Below are positions 7,369 through 14,421 of a DNA stretch of 25,952 bases, in pieces. Under the pieces are notes generated by a model. It did no database searches, was not told where the DNA came from, and saw nothing but the letters and a program-made list of their open reading frames with translations. Origin of the DNA: Bergeyella zoohelcum. Lineage in GTDB: Bacteria > Bacteroidota > Bacteroidia > Flavobacteriales > Weeksellaceae. The DNA is taken from contig JAUNHO010000001.1 of the NCBI GenBank assembly GCA_030523905.1, positions 6,107 to 32,058 on the forward strand, given 5' to 3'. The translations under genes were made by a program, and so were the position numbers. The first letter of the stretch is position 1. Each line of letters starts with the position of its first letter.

Positions 7369-7376
7369 ATCGTAAA

Positions 7377-8012
7377 ATGAAACAACTTATTTACATTGTC
7401 AGCGTATTATCGCTTTATAATTGCTCTACTCTTTCCTTTCACAATAAGGTAAAGAGTGGAGATATTTTATTCATAGAAGCCAAAAAGGAAAACCTTTCAG
7501 GAGCGATAAGCCGAGTTACCAAAAGCGAAGAAACATCAATTTCTTACGACCATATTGGGATTGTAGAAGTAGAAAATGGTAATAAATTCATCTTACACTC
7601 CACTACTGGGAAAGGCTCTGTAAAGGAAAATCTAAAACAATTCTTAAAACAAAATAAAAAAGACAAGCGAACACAAAGTCTTTACAGATTGAAAGATAAT
7701 TACCATTATTGCATTACAAAAGCAATAGAAAATGCTAACTCTATGCTAGGAAAACCTTATAATTTTTCTTATATTTTGAATGAAAATAGCTATTATTGCT
7801 CTGATTTTGTAGAAAGAAGTTTCAGAGATTGTTCTATTTTTGAACTTAAACCTATGACTTTCATCAATCCTGAAACCAATAAAATAGACGATTTTTGGCA
7901 AGAATTTTACAAAAAACAAAATCTAGAAGTCCCTGAAGGGCAACTTGGTTGTAATCCAAATGGGTTATCACAATCGGATAAAATAGAAAAAATTAGTATA
8001 TTAAAACCTTAA
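7377..8012 (+). CDS. YiiX-like permuted papain-fold lipoprotein
   Basis: This 211-residue protein resembles the YiiX/YebB group of NlpC/P60-related, circularly permuted papain-fold hydrolases. Visible are KSGDILFIEA at the start of the fold, SYDHIGIVEVENG with the predicted catalytic His59, and YYCSDFVERSF with the predicted nucleophile Cys141; His before Cys is the order expected of the permuted fold. A short hydrophobic leader ends in LSLYNCS, a plausible lipobox with Cys16, so the protein is probably anchored in the cell envelope. Family members act on amide or ester bonds in peptidoglycan- or lipid-linked substrates; the substrate here is unknown. It follows mnmG after a parS-like site and precedes the methyltransferase by 17 bases. 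Confidence 0.82.
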   Translation: MKQLIYIVSVLSLYNCSTLSFHNKVKSGDILFIEAKKENLSGAISRVTKSEETSISYDHIGIVEVENGNKFILHSTTGKGSVKENLKQFLKQNKKDKRTQSLYRLKDNYHYCITKAIENANSMLGKPYNFSYILNENSYYCSDFVERSFRDCSIFELKPMTFINPETNKIDDFWQEFYKKQNLEVPEGQLGCNPNGLSQSDKIEKISILKP

Positions 8013-8029
8013 AGATTTTATATTAATCA

Positions 8030-8851
8030 ATGAAAATAAAAGACCATTTTCTTTCACAAGAAATTTTTAATATAGAAGAAACCTCCATAAAAGGCGTACT
8101 AAAAACATCCCCTATTCCGCAAGATATAGGTAAATATTATGAAAGTAAAGACTATATATCGCACCACCAAGACAGCGGAAGTATAAAAGAGAAAATCTAT
8201 AAATTTTTGCAAGGTTTTAACCTAAAATACAAAAAAGAAAATTTAGAAAAAGCTATAAGCAATAAGCCAATAAGCGTACTTGACTACGGCTGTGGAGCTG
8301 GAGAATTTGTGAAATTCATCTCCGATGATTTCCTTACTTTTGGCTATGAACCCAACGAAAAGGCAAGGCATTTTGCCCAACAAAAAAGCCCAAAAACCAA
8401 ATTTATTTCCAGCCTTGATGAAATAGATAATAACAGCCTTGATGCCATCACGCTTTGGCACGCCTTTGAGCATATAGAAAACCAACAGGAGATTTTGGAA
8501 CTATTCAAAATGAAACTGAAAGACGATGGCAAACTCATTATTGCTGTGCCGAACTACAAATCTTATGATGCACAATATTATCAAGAATTTTGGGCGGCGT
8601 ATGATGTTCCTCGCCATATTTTTCATTTCTCTCAAGAGGGAATGTACGAACTGATGAAGCAAAACCATCTCCGAGTGGAACAAGTAGCCCCTCTCCTACT
8701 CGATTCGTTCTATATCTCTATTCTGAGTGAAAAATACAAGAAAAATCCGTTTTTTTGGTTGTTTGGTGGCATCCACGGAGCGATTTCTAATTTTAAGGCG
8801 GTAAAAACTGGTGAATTTTCTAGTTTGATATATATTGTCAGAAAAATTTAG
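8030..8851 (+). CDS. Class I SAM-dependent methyltransferase
   Basis: This cytoplasmic, 273-residue enzyme transfers a methyl group from S-adenosylmethionine. Motif I, VLDYGCGAGEFV, lies at residues 83-94. The acidic loop TFGYEPNEKARHFAQ follows, motif IV is ALTLWHAFEHIE-like (AITLWHAFEHIENQQE), and motif V is LIIAVPNYKSYDAQYYQEFW. The WAAYDVPRHIFHFS segment is typical of the Methyltransf_23-type group, which includes cell-surface glycan and small-molecule methyltransferases. I cannot name the substrate. It starts 17 bases after the YiiX-like gene and probably shares its transcript. A hairpin terminator at 8904-8941 ends the unit. Confidence 0.88.
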   Translation: MKIKDHFLSQEIFNIEETSIKGVLKTSPIPQDIGKYYESKDYISHHQDSGSIKEKIYKFLQGFNLKYKKENLEKAISNKPISVLDYGCGAGEFVKFISDDFLTFGYEPNEKARHFAQQKSPKTKFISSLDEIDNNSLDAITLWHAFEHIENQQEILELFKMKLKDDGKLIIAVPNYKSYDAQYYQEFWAAYDVPRHIFHFSQEGMYELMKQNHLRVEQVAPLLLDSFYISILSEKYKKNPFFWLFGGIHGAISNFKAVKTGEFSSLIYIVRKI

Positions 8852-8903
8852 AAAATGGATTTTTAGCATATTTCTGAAAGTCATTTTTTTAACATTTTTA
8901 CCT

Positions 8904-8941
8904 AAAAAAATCTGTTTATTAAATATTGAGACAGATTTTTA
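8904..8941. terminator. Terminator after the methyltransferase gene
   Basis: AAAAATCTGT at 8906-8915 and ACAGATTTTT at 8931-8940 form a perfect 10-bp stem with a 15-base loop. The T-run is inside the 3' arm. It separates the mnmG unit from the subtilase gene. Confidence 0.65.
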
Positions 8942-8961
8942 TTTTCTAATTCAAAATTTTA

Positions 8962-8969
8962 TATCTTTG
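8962..8969 (+). promoter_or_regulatory. Probable -7 box for the first subtilase gene
   Basis: TATCTTTG fits TAnnTTTG and lies 29 bases before the ATG at 8999. The -33 region is only T-rich, without a clear TTTG. Confidence 0.5.
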
Positions 8970-8998
8970 TAGAGTTATTTATTAAATATATTAATATA

Positions 8999-11155
8999 AT
9001 GAAAAAAACATTATTACTTGCGATAATCGGTCTAGGTGGATTGGCTACCGCACAAGAAAATGCTAAATTGCAACAGCAATTAGAACAAGAAAAACAGCAA
9101 CTGGACAGCCAGTATGACCTCTATGTAAAAAGTTTTATGCAGAACCAAAGTTTTTCGGAAGGCAATACAAAAAAGATTTCCGAACTAGAAAAAACTTTGG
9201 AGGATAAAAGAAAAAGACTGGTTGGTTTTTTCCAAGGGAAGCCTTTTTTTCTAAAAAAACAAGATATTGACCAAATCAAAAATGCCAATGTAGATGCTCT
9301 GCAAGAGGGTACTGTAAGCGGATTGAACGGCTCCTATAATGGGGAAGGCATCAAAGTAAGTGTATTTGATGGCGGGCCAGCGTATGAGAAACATAGAGAT
9401 TTCAGAGTAAGTACAACCGATGCTACATCTAGGATAACCAACAAGGAAACCATTAATAATAATTATGATTCTCACGCTACAGGAGTTACTGGTATGATAG
9501 GGGCATTGGGAACTAATGTAAGTGGAAATTTAGGCGATGGAACTAGAGTAAGTTCTAATACCAAGGGAATGATGCCAAAAGCTACTTTTGATAATTATTC
9601 ATTCTTTACCTCTACTCTCAGTGGTGAAACTTCTAATAAAACCATTTTCCAAAAAATAGAACAAGCAAACCCTTATCTATCCAACCACTCCTATGGTGTA
9701 AATGCTGGCTGGGAATACGAATATGCAAGTGCTGATAATGCAGGAGAAGGCTGGTACTGGAATAGTGGCTACAATGCTACCAATAAAACTTACTATTCAT
9801 TTGAAGGTGCTTACTTTACCTCTGATAGAAATTATGACAATTTGGTCTATGCTTCACCTTCTATGATTATTGTAAAATCTGCTGGTAACTCCTACGGAGA
9901 TGGCCCTGCTGGTACTACGGATAAGAAGTTTTACAGCTCTAGTGCCGCAGGTAATGTGAATGGCTATATGGAATTTACAGATACCGATACTGTACCACCG
10001 AATAATTGTAGTAATGGTAGTAGATGTATCAGTAATGGTGGTTTGGCGAAAAACATCATTATAGTAGGTGCAACAAGAAAAATCACAACCAACGATTCTA
10101 GATATACCACCTCTACCGATGTAGTAAAAGCCAGCTATAGTAGTGCAGGGCCAAGACAAGATGGTGCCATAAAACCAGATATAGCAGGGGTAGGAAGCCT
10201 TATTTTCCACCCAGATACAGAGGCTACTGGTAGCGAAACCTTCGGTGCTGGTAGTGGTACCTCCTACTCTGCTCCACAAGTTACAGGGATTATAGGGCTT
10301 TGGTATCAGGTTTATAAAACATTGTTCAATGGTGCTACGCTAGATGCGGCTTCGGCTAAAAACTTACTCACTCACTCTGCACAAGAGGCTGGTAGAAAAG
10401 GTCCAGATGTAGATTTTGGTTGGGGTTTTGCTGATTCCAAAAAAGGTGCTGAAATACTAGTAGATAAAGCCAATGGTAATGCTATTTTTGAGGATAAAAC
10501 CCTTACCAATGCTCAATCTCAAAGCATAGAAGTAGAATCTGATGGCTCAAAACCATTAAAGGTAAGTATCTCCTGGATAGACCCTTCTTATAAAACAATG
10601 CCACAGCGTATAACAGACCTTACTGATACTTCTTATCGCCTAATAAATGACCTTGATTTAAGGGTTATTAATACCACTACCAACGAGGTATTTTACCCTT
10701 GGAAATTAGATATAGCCAACCCTACGGCACCTGCCATCACAGGCGATAACCTAGTGGATAATATAGAACAAGTACTAATAGAAACACCTACGGCTGGAAC
10801 TTATAGAATAGAAATATCCAACAAAAAGCAACTAGTAAATAACTCTGGTGCTAATATCAATGAGCAGAAATACTCTCTATTGGTAACGGGTTATACCAAA
10901 AAATTATCTACAACAGAAGCGAAGGTAAATGATAATGAGGTAAACCTCTACCCTACCGTAACCAAGCAAGACCTGAATATAAAATCATCTGCGAATGTAG
11001 CGGAAGTCATCATCTACGATACAACGGGTAAAGTAGTAAAACATCTAAAAGGAAATGTTTCTTATGTAGATGTATCAAGCTTCAATTCAGGGGTTTATGT
11101 AGTGAATATCATAACTAATAACGGTAAAGTTAGTAAAAAATTCATCAAACAATAA
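8999..11155 (+). CDS. Secreted S8 (subtilisin-like) serine protease with T9SS sorting domain
   Basis: This 718-residue protein has a signal peptide (MKKTLLLAIIGLGGLATAQ), a Gln/Glu-rich, probably coiled-coil segment (residues about 20-80), then a peptidase S8 domain with Asp124 (VSVFDGG), His159 (DSHATGV), the oxyanion Asn in KSAGNSYGDGPAG, and Ser422 (GTSYSAP). The His motif is SHATGV; the usual second His of HGTHV is Gly. A beta-sandwich like the C-terminal domain of KP-43-type subtilases follows (VSISWIDPS, LINDLDLRV, FYPWKLD, NIEQVLIE). Residues from about 645 are a type A T9SS sorting domain (NLYPTVTKQDLNI, VIIYDTTGKVV, GVYVVNI), so the enzyme is predicted to cross the outer membrane through the type IX system and be surface-bound or released. 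It is convergent with pgk. Confidence 0.93.
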   Translation: MKKTLLLAIIGLGGLATAQENAKLQQQLEQEKQQLDSQYDLYVKSFMQNQSFSEGNTKKISELEKTLEDKRKRLVGFFQGKPFFLKKQDIDQIKNANVDALQEGTVSGLNGSYNGEGIKVSVFDGGPAYEKHRDFRVSTTDATSRITNKETINNNYDSHATGVTGMIGALGTNVSGNLGDGTRVSSNTKGMMPKATFDNYSFFTSTLSGETSNKTIFQKIEQANPYLSNHSYGVNAGWEYEYASADNAGEGWYWNSGYNATNKTYYSFEGAYFTSDRNYDNLVYASPSMIIVKSAGNSYGDGPAGTTDKKFYSSSAAGNVNGYMEFTDTDTVPPNNCSNGSRCISNGGLAKNIIIVGATRKITTNDSRYTTSTDVVKASYSSAGPRQDGAIKPDIAGVGSLIFHPDTEATGSETFGAGSGTSYSAPQVTGIIGLWYQVYKTLFNGATLDAASAKNLLTHSAQEAGRKGPDVDFGWGFADSKKGAEILVDKANGNAIFEDKTLTNAQSQSIEVESDGSKPLKVSISWIDPSYKTMPQRITDLTDTSYRLINDLDLRVINTTTNEVFYPWKLDIANPTAPAITGDNLVDNIEQVLIETPTAGTYRIEISNKKQLVNNSGANINEQKYSLLVTGYTKKLSTTEAKVNDNEVNLYPTVTKQDLNIKSSANVAEVIIYDTTGKVVKHLKGNVSYVDVSSFNSGVYVVNIITNNGKVSKKFIKQ

Positions 11156-11176
11156 AACAGAATTTTTTCATAATAG

Positions 11177-11215
11177 AAAATCCCTTGCTGAATGATACGA
11201 GCAAGGGATTTTTAG
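11177..11215. terminator. Bidirectional terminator between subtilase and pgk
   Basis: AATCCCTTGCT at 11179-11189 pairs with AGCAAGGGATT at 11200-11210. T-runs follow on both strands, so it can end both converging transcripts. Confidence 0.85.
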
Positions 11216-11234
11216 TTTTAATATTAAATATTTT

Positions 11235-12425
11235 CTACTTATTTACAGCCGCTACACCTGGTAACTCTAGCCCTTCAAGGCTTTCTAGCATTGCCCCACC
11301 GCCAGTAGATACATAGGAAACTTTATCTGCATAGCCAAATTGCTTCACAAAAGCCACGCTATCTCCACCACCTACAAGAGAGAAAGCACCTAGTTTAGTA
11401 GCTTCTTCTATACTATCACCTAATTTTTTAGTTCCATCGGCAAAATTAGGCATTTCAAAGACTCCAAGAGGTCCGTTCCAGAGAATAGTTCTAGAATTCA
11501 TTATCACATCATTATTCAGATTTATAGTCTTTTCACCTACATCAAGCCCCATAAATCCATCAGGGATTTCATCGGCTGCTACTTCTTTTATTTCCGCATC
11601 ATTATTAAACTCATTAGCTGCTATTACATCTACTGGTATATAGACTTTTACATTCTGCTCATTGGCTTTTTTAAGGATTTCTAATGCCAAATCCAATTTA
11701 TCTTCCTCTACCAAAGAATTTCCAATTTTACCGCCCTGTGCCTTGATGAAAGTAAATGCCATACCTCCACCTATAATTAGGTTATCTACCTTTGGTAAAA
11801 TATTTTCAATAATGGTAATTTTAGAAGAAACTTTTGAACCTCCAAGTACTGCCGTTACTGGTTTTTCACCAGAATGAAGTACTTTATCTATGGCTTCTAG
11901 TTCTTTTGCCATTAGCAAACCGAAAAATTTAGTTGAAGGGAAAAATTCTGCAATCACAGCCGTAGAAGCGTGGGCTCTGTGAGCCGTACCGAAAGCATCA
12001 TTCACATAAGCATCGCCTAGTTTGGATAGTTTTTCTGCAAAATCTTTATCACCTTTCTCCTCTTCGTTATAAAATCTAAGGTTTTCTAGCAATAAAATCT
12101 CTCCATTTTGAAGTTCTGAAGCCAACTGATAGGCCTCCTCCCCTATGCAATCCGAAGCGAATTTTACAGGCTTTCCTAAAACTTTTTCTATTTCAGAAAC
12201 TATGTTCTTCAATGAAAATTCCTCGCTCACCTTCCCCTTTGGTCTTCCAAGGTGTGTCATCAAAATAACTGCCCCGCCATCGCCCAATATTTTATCAATT
12301 GTAGGCTTTGCCGCTACGATTCTGGTATTATCCGTTACTTCTAAATTTGCATTTTGAGGCACATTAAAATCCACTCTTACCAATGCTTTTTTACCTTGAA
12401 AATTGAAATCATTAATGGTTTTCAT
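11235..12425 (-). CDS. pgk: Phosphoglycerate kinase
   Basis: This enzyme catalyses ATP formation from 1,3-bisphosphoglycerate in glycolysis and acts in the cytoplasm. The 396 residues match the family's usual 390-420. Motifs in order: VRVDFNVPQN (N-terminal substrate site), LMTHLGRPKG, LLENLRFYNEE, DAFGTAHRAHAS, VLGGSKVSSKI, LIIGGGMAFTF, LWNGPLGVFE and the nucleotide-site signature STGGGAMLESLEG near the C-terminus. The gene is intact with no unusual residues. It reads away from the AT-rich origin-like region, and its own promoter box lies at the edge of that region. The 3' end converges with the T9SS subtilase. Confidence 0.97.
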   Translation of the reverse strand: MKTINDFNFQGKKALVRVDFNVPQNANLEVTDNTRIVAAKPTIDKILGDGGAVILMTHLGRPKGKVSEEFSLKNIVSEIEKVLGKPVKFASDCIGEEAYQLASELQNGEILLLENLRFYNEEEKGDKDFAEKLSKLGDAYVNDAFGTAHRAHASTAVIAEFFPSTKFFGLLMAKELEAIDKVLHSGEKPVTAVLGGSKVSSKITIIENILPKVDNLIIGGGMAFTFIKAQGGKIGNSLVEEDKLDLALEILKKANEQNVKVYIPVDVIAANEFNNDAEIKEVAADEIPDGFMGLDVGEKTINLNNDVIMNSRTILWNGPLGVFEMPNFADGTKKLGDSIEEATKLGAFSLVGGGDSVAFVKQFGYADKVSYVSTGGGAMLESLEGLELPGVAAVNK

Positions 12426-12454
12426 AAGATTTATTTTGAAAAATTATTATACCA

Positions 12455-12462
12455 CAAATTTA
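12455..12462 (-). promoter_or_regulatory. Probable -7 box for pgk
   Basis: On the minus strand this reads TAAATTTG, a match to TAnnTTTG, 29 bases upstream of the pgk ATG. At the -33 distance only a T-rich TTTT is seen in place of TTTG. Confidence 0.5.
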
Positions 12463-12691
12463 GGCTTTTTAGTGGCAGGAAAAAAATTTGTTTGAAAAAT
12501 TTTTCAAAAACTTCGGCTAACAATATTAACTAACAATTTTATTTTTTTATATAAAAGAAAAGAATGTTTATGTTATTATAAATGTGAATTTAGCGGATAA
12601 CTTTTTGCTTTATTTTTAGCCACAATAGATATGGATTAATCGTTTCTTTTATACATATATTTTTATATTGATTATCAGTGTATTAACTATA

Positions 12692-12700
12692 TTTTCCACA
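12692..12700 (+). promoter_or_regulatory. Near-consensus DnaA box
   Basis: TTTTCCACA differs from TTATCCACA at one base. It stands two bases from the perfect inverted box at 12703, forming a compact head-to-head pair. Confidence 0.5.
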
Positions 12701-12702
12701 AA

Positions 12703-12711
12703 TGTGGATAA
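12703..12711 (-). promoter_or_regulatory. Perfect DnaA box
   Basis: TGTGGATAA is the exact complement of the consensus DnaA box TTATCCACA. Confidence 0.75.
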
Positions 12712-12859
12712 CTAAAAAAATCCATATTTATGGAAAAACAAATTATGGAAAACTTACCAAAATAGTCCTGATATTTTTCTGTAAAAAAGTTTTGCATCAT
12801 TCAGAAAAAATCTGCAATAGGAAATATAAATGATAAATCCTAATCTGAATTTTTAATAT

Positions 12860-12868
12860 TTATCCACA
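12860..12868 (+). promoter_or_regulatory. Perfect DnaA box
   Basis: TTATCCACA is an exact match to the consensus DnaA box on the plus strand. Confidence 0.75.
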
Positions 12869-13011
12869 CTAGATTTTAAGGTTATCAATAGTTTTTTTAG
12901 GGAAAATGTTAATTGTTTTTTAATCAAATATTTAGCATTTTTTGTTTAATTCTAATCTTTTGAAAATCAGTAAAATTGATAATTAAGATTTAATCTAACA
13001 GAAAAAAATAA

Positions 13012-13020
13012 TGTGGATAA
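13012..13020 (-). promoter_or_regulatory. Perfect DnaA box
   Basis: TGTGGATAA, the complement of the consensus, lies 55 bases before the -7 box of rpiB. Confidence 0.75.
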
Positions 13021-13074
13021 AAAATCCAATTACAAAAAAATGTAAAAAATTAGCGAAAATTCATTTATAAATCT

Positions 13075-13082
13075 TATATTTG
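13075..13082 (+). promoter_or_regulatory. Probable -7 box for rpiB
   Basis: TATATTTG fits TAnnTTTG and lies 27 bases before the rpiB ATG. No TTTG was found at the -33 distance. Confidence 0.5.
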
Positions 13083-13109
13083 TGATTAATCTATTAAAAT
13101 TACGGAACA

Positions 13110-13544
13110 ATGAAAAAACTAGCTATTGCGGCAGACCACGCAGGATTTGAGTACAAAGAATACCTAAAAGAACAGTTGAAAGACCGCTACGAAATTACCG
13201 ATTATGGTACGCATTCGCTTGATTCTGTGGATTATCCAGATTTTGTGCATCCTGCGGCTTCATCGGTGGAAAACGGAGAAAACGAATTTGGAATTTTAGT
13301 TTGCGGAAGCGGACAAGGCGTACAACTGACGGCCAACAAGCACCAAGGCGTAAGATGTGCATTGTGCTGGATGCCACAGCTGGGAGAACTCGCAAGGCAA
13401 CACAATAACTGCAATATGGTAGCACTACCAGCGAGATTCATAGCGAAGGAATTGGCACTAGAAATCGTAGAAAAATTCCTCACCACAGACTTTGAAGGTG
13501 GCAGACACGAGGGCAGAGTCAATAAAATAAGCTGTGGTTGTTAG
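13110..13544 (+). CDS. rpiB: Ribose 5-phosphate isomerase B
   Basis: This cytoplasmic enzyme interconverts ribose 5-phosphate and ribulose 5-phosphate in the non-oxidative pentose phosphate pathway. The 144 residues match the RpiB/LacAB family. Visible motifs are AIAADHAGFEYK at the N-terminus (phosphate and ring-opening site), DYPDFVHPAA, and VCGSGQGVQLTANK with the catalytic Cys65. HNNCNMVALPARFIAKE and the C-terminal EGGRHEGRV follow, the latter containing the His/Arg residues that bind phosphate. RpiB is preferred over the LacA/LacB subunits because there is a single gene and no galactose genes nearby. It is the first gene to the right of the candidate origin and is transcribed away from it. 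Confidence 0.95.
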   Translation: MKKLAIAADHAGFEYKEYLKEQLKDRYEITDYGTHSLDSVDYPDFVHPAASSVENGENEFGILVCGSGQGVQLTANKHQGVRCALCWMPQLGELARQHNNCNMVALPARFIAKELALEIVEKFLTTDFEGGRHEGRVNKISCGC

Positions 13545-13604
13545 TTCGCTTTTTTGAATAAAAACAATCAATTTTTGATAAAATAATAACTAAAAATAAA
13601 AGAA

Positions 13605-14327
13605 ATGAAAAATTTTATAACAATTATCAGCCTTTTGATTTTTGGGTTACTGAGTTCGCAGGTAAAAACGAAAACCGTAGTAGGAAATGGCATACAGAAA
13701 GAAGAAATAAAAAATATTTCAGATTACAATTCTGTGGAGGTTACAGGTCCTTTTAATATTATCCTAACCGATAAAAACCAAGGGGAAATACGCATCATAG
13801 CAGATGAAAATATTTTGCCTCTTATCTCCATTTATAAAAAAGATGTTAAAGAATTAGTAATTGGTAGTCTGAAAAATTCATCTTTTAATACTAAAAATCA
13901 TATAAAAATCTATATTCCTGCTCAAAATATTACATCATTGAAATCTATTGGTTCTGGTAATGTTAGTAATGTGGGAGTACTAAAAGCAGAACATTTCGTC
14001 TGTGAATTGAGTGGCTCTGGCAACATAAAACTCAATATTGATGTGGAAAAATTCAATGCAGATTTAGTAGGTTCTGGGAATATGCTAATCGTAGGAGAAG
14101 CCACCAATGTAAAATACGAATATTTGGGTTCAGGTAATGTTAATGCGGAGAAATTAATCACTAAAAATACTGAGGTTGATTATGCAGGTTCTGGTAATAT
14201 GAAACTCTATGTAACTGATACATTTTCAGGAGAAATGCTAGGCTCTGGAAATCTAATAATAAAAGGAAATCCAAAGCATAAAAATTATAAAGACAAAGGT
14301 AGCGGAAATATCTATTTCAAGGAATAA
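13605..14327 (+). CDS. Secreted protein with GIN (DUF2807) beta-helix domain
   Basis: The 240-residue product has a signal peptide (MKNFITIISLLIFGLLSSQ). The rest is a putative adhesin-head GIN domain (DUF2807), a right-handed beta-helix-like fold common in Bacteroidetes envelope proteins. The start of the domain is ISDYNSVEVTGPFNIILTD. The repeating rung GSGN occurs at least seven times (GSGNVSN, GSGNIKL, GSGNMLI, GSGNVNA, GSGNMKL, GSGNLII, GSGNIYF), with about 20 residues per turn. No sorting domain or lipobox is visible, so location past the inner membrane is uncertain (periplasm or outer face). The function of the family is not established. It stands 60 bases after rpiB and is followed by a hairpin. 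Confidence 0.88.
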   Translation: MKNFITIISLLIFGLLSSQVKTKTVVGNGIQKEEIKNISDYNSVEVTGPFNIILTDKNQGEIRIIADENILPLISIYKKDVKELVIGSLKNSSFNTKNHIKIYIPAQNITSLKSIGSGNVSNVGVLKAEHFVCELSGSGNIKLNIDVEKFNADLVGSGNMLIVGEATNVKYEYLGSGNVNAEKLITKNTEVDYAGSGNMKLYVTDTFSGEMLGSGNLIIKGNPKHKNYKDKGSGNIYFKE

Positions 14328-14344
14328 AATCCGTAAGTAAAATA

Positions 14345-14378
14345 TTGGTTAATAATGAGTTATTAGCCAAATTTTATT
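14345..14378 (+). terminator. Probable terminator after the GIN-domain gene
   Basis: TTGGTTAATAA at 14345-14355 pairs with TTATTAGCCAA at 14360-14370 (one wobble pair, loop TGAG), followed by ATTTTATT. The T-run is short, so strength is uncertain. Confidence 0.6.
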
Positions 14379-14421
14379 GAATAAACCTTACCAAATTACA
14401 AACCAACAAAATATTAAAATA

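Larger units (their letters stand above)
12463..13074. other. oriC: Candidate chromosomal replication origin (oriC)
   Basis: This is the core of a 684-base gap between the divergent genes pgk and rpiB. It has no coding capacity, and its G+C is about one fifth in two sampled lines. It contains three perfect DnaA boxes (TTATCCACA or complement at 12703, 12860 and 13012), a one-mismatch box at 12692 and a weaker one at 12592. T- and A-rich tracts between the boxes could serve as the unwinding element. parS-like sites lie 5-7 kb to the left. dnaA itself is not in the window, which is not unusual for bacteria where dnaA and oriC are unlinked. Confidence 0.75.

Noticed and set aside
12672..12890. 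Additional DnaA-like nonamers TTATCAGTG (12672) and TTATCAATA (12882)
   Set aside because: They differ from the consensus at two or more positions, and such matches are expected by chance in this AT-rich stretch.
14377..14421. TTG-initiated N-terminal extension of ribonuclease R
   Set aside because: The ATG at 14422 begins the typical lysine-rich N-terminus, and the extension abuts a terminator-like hairpin.
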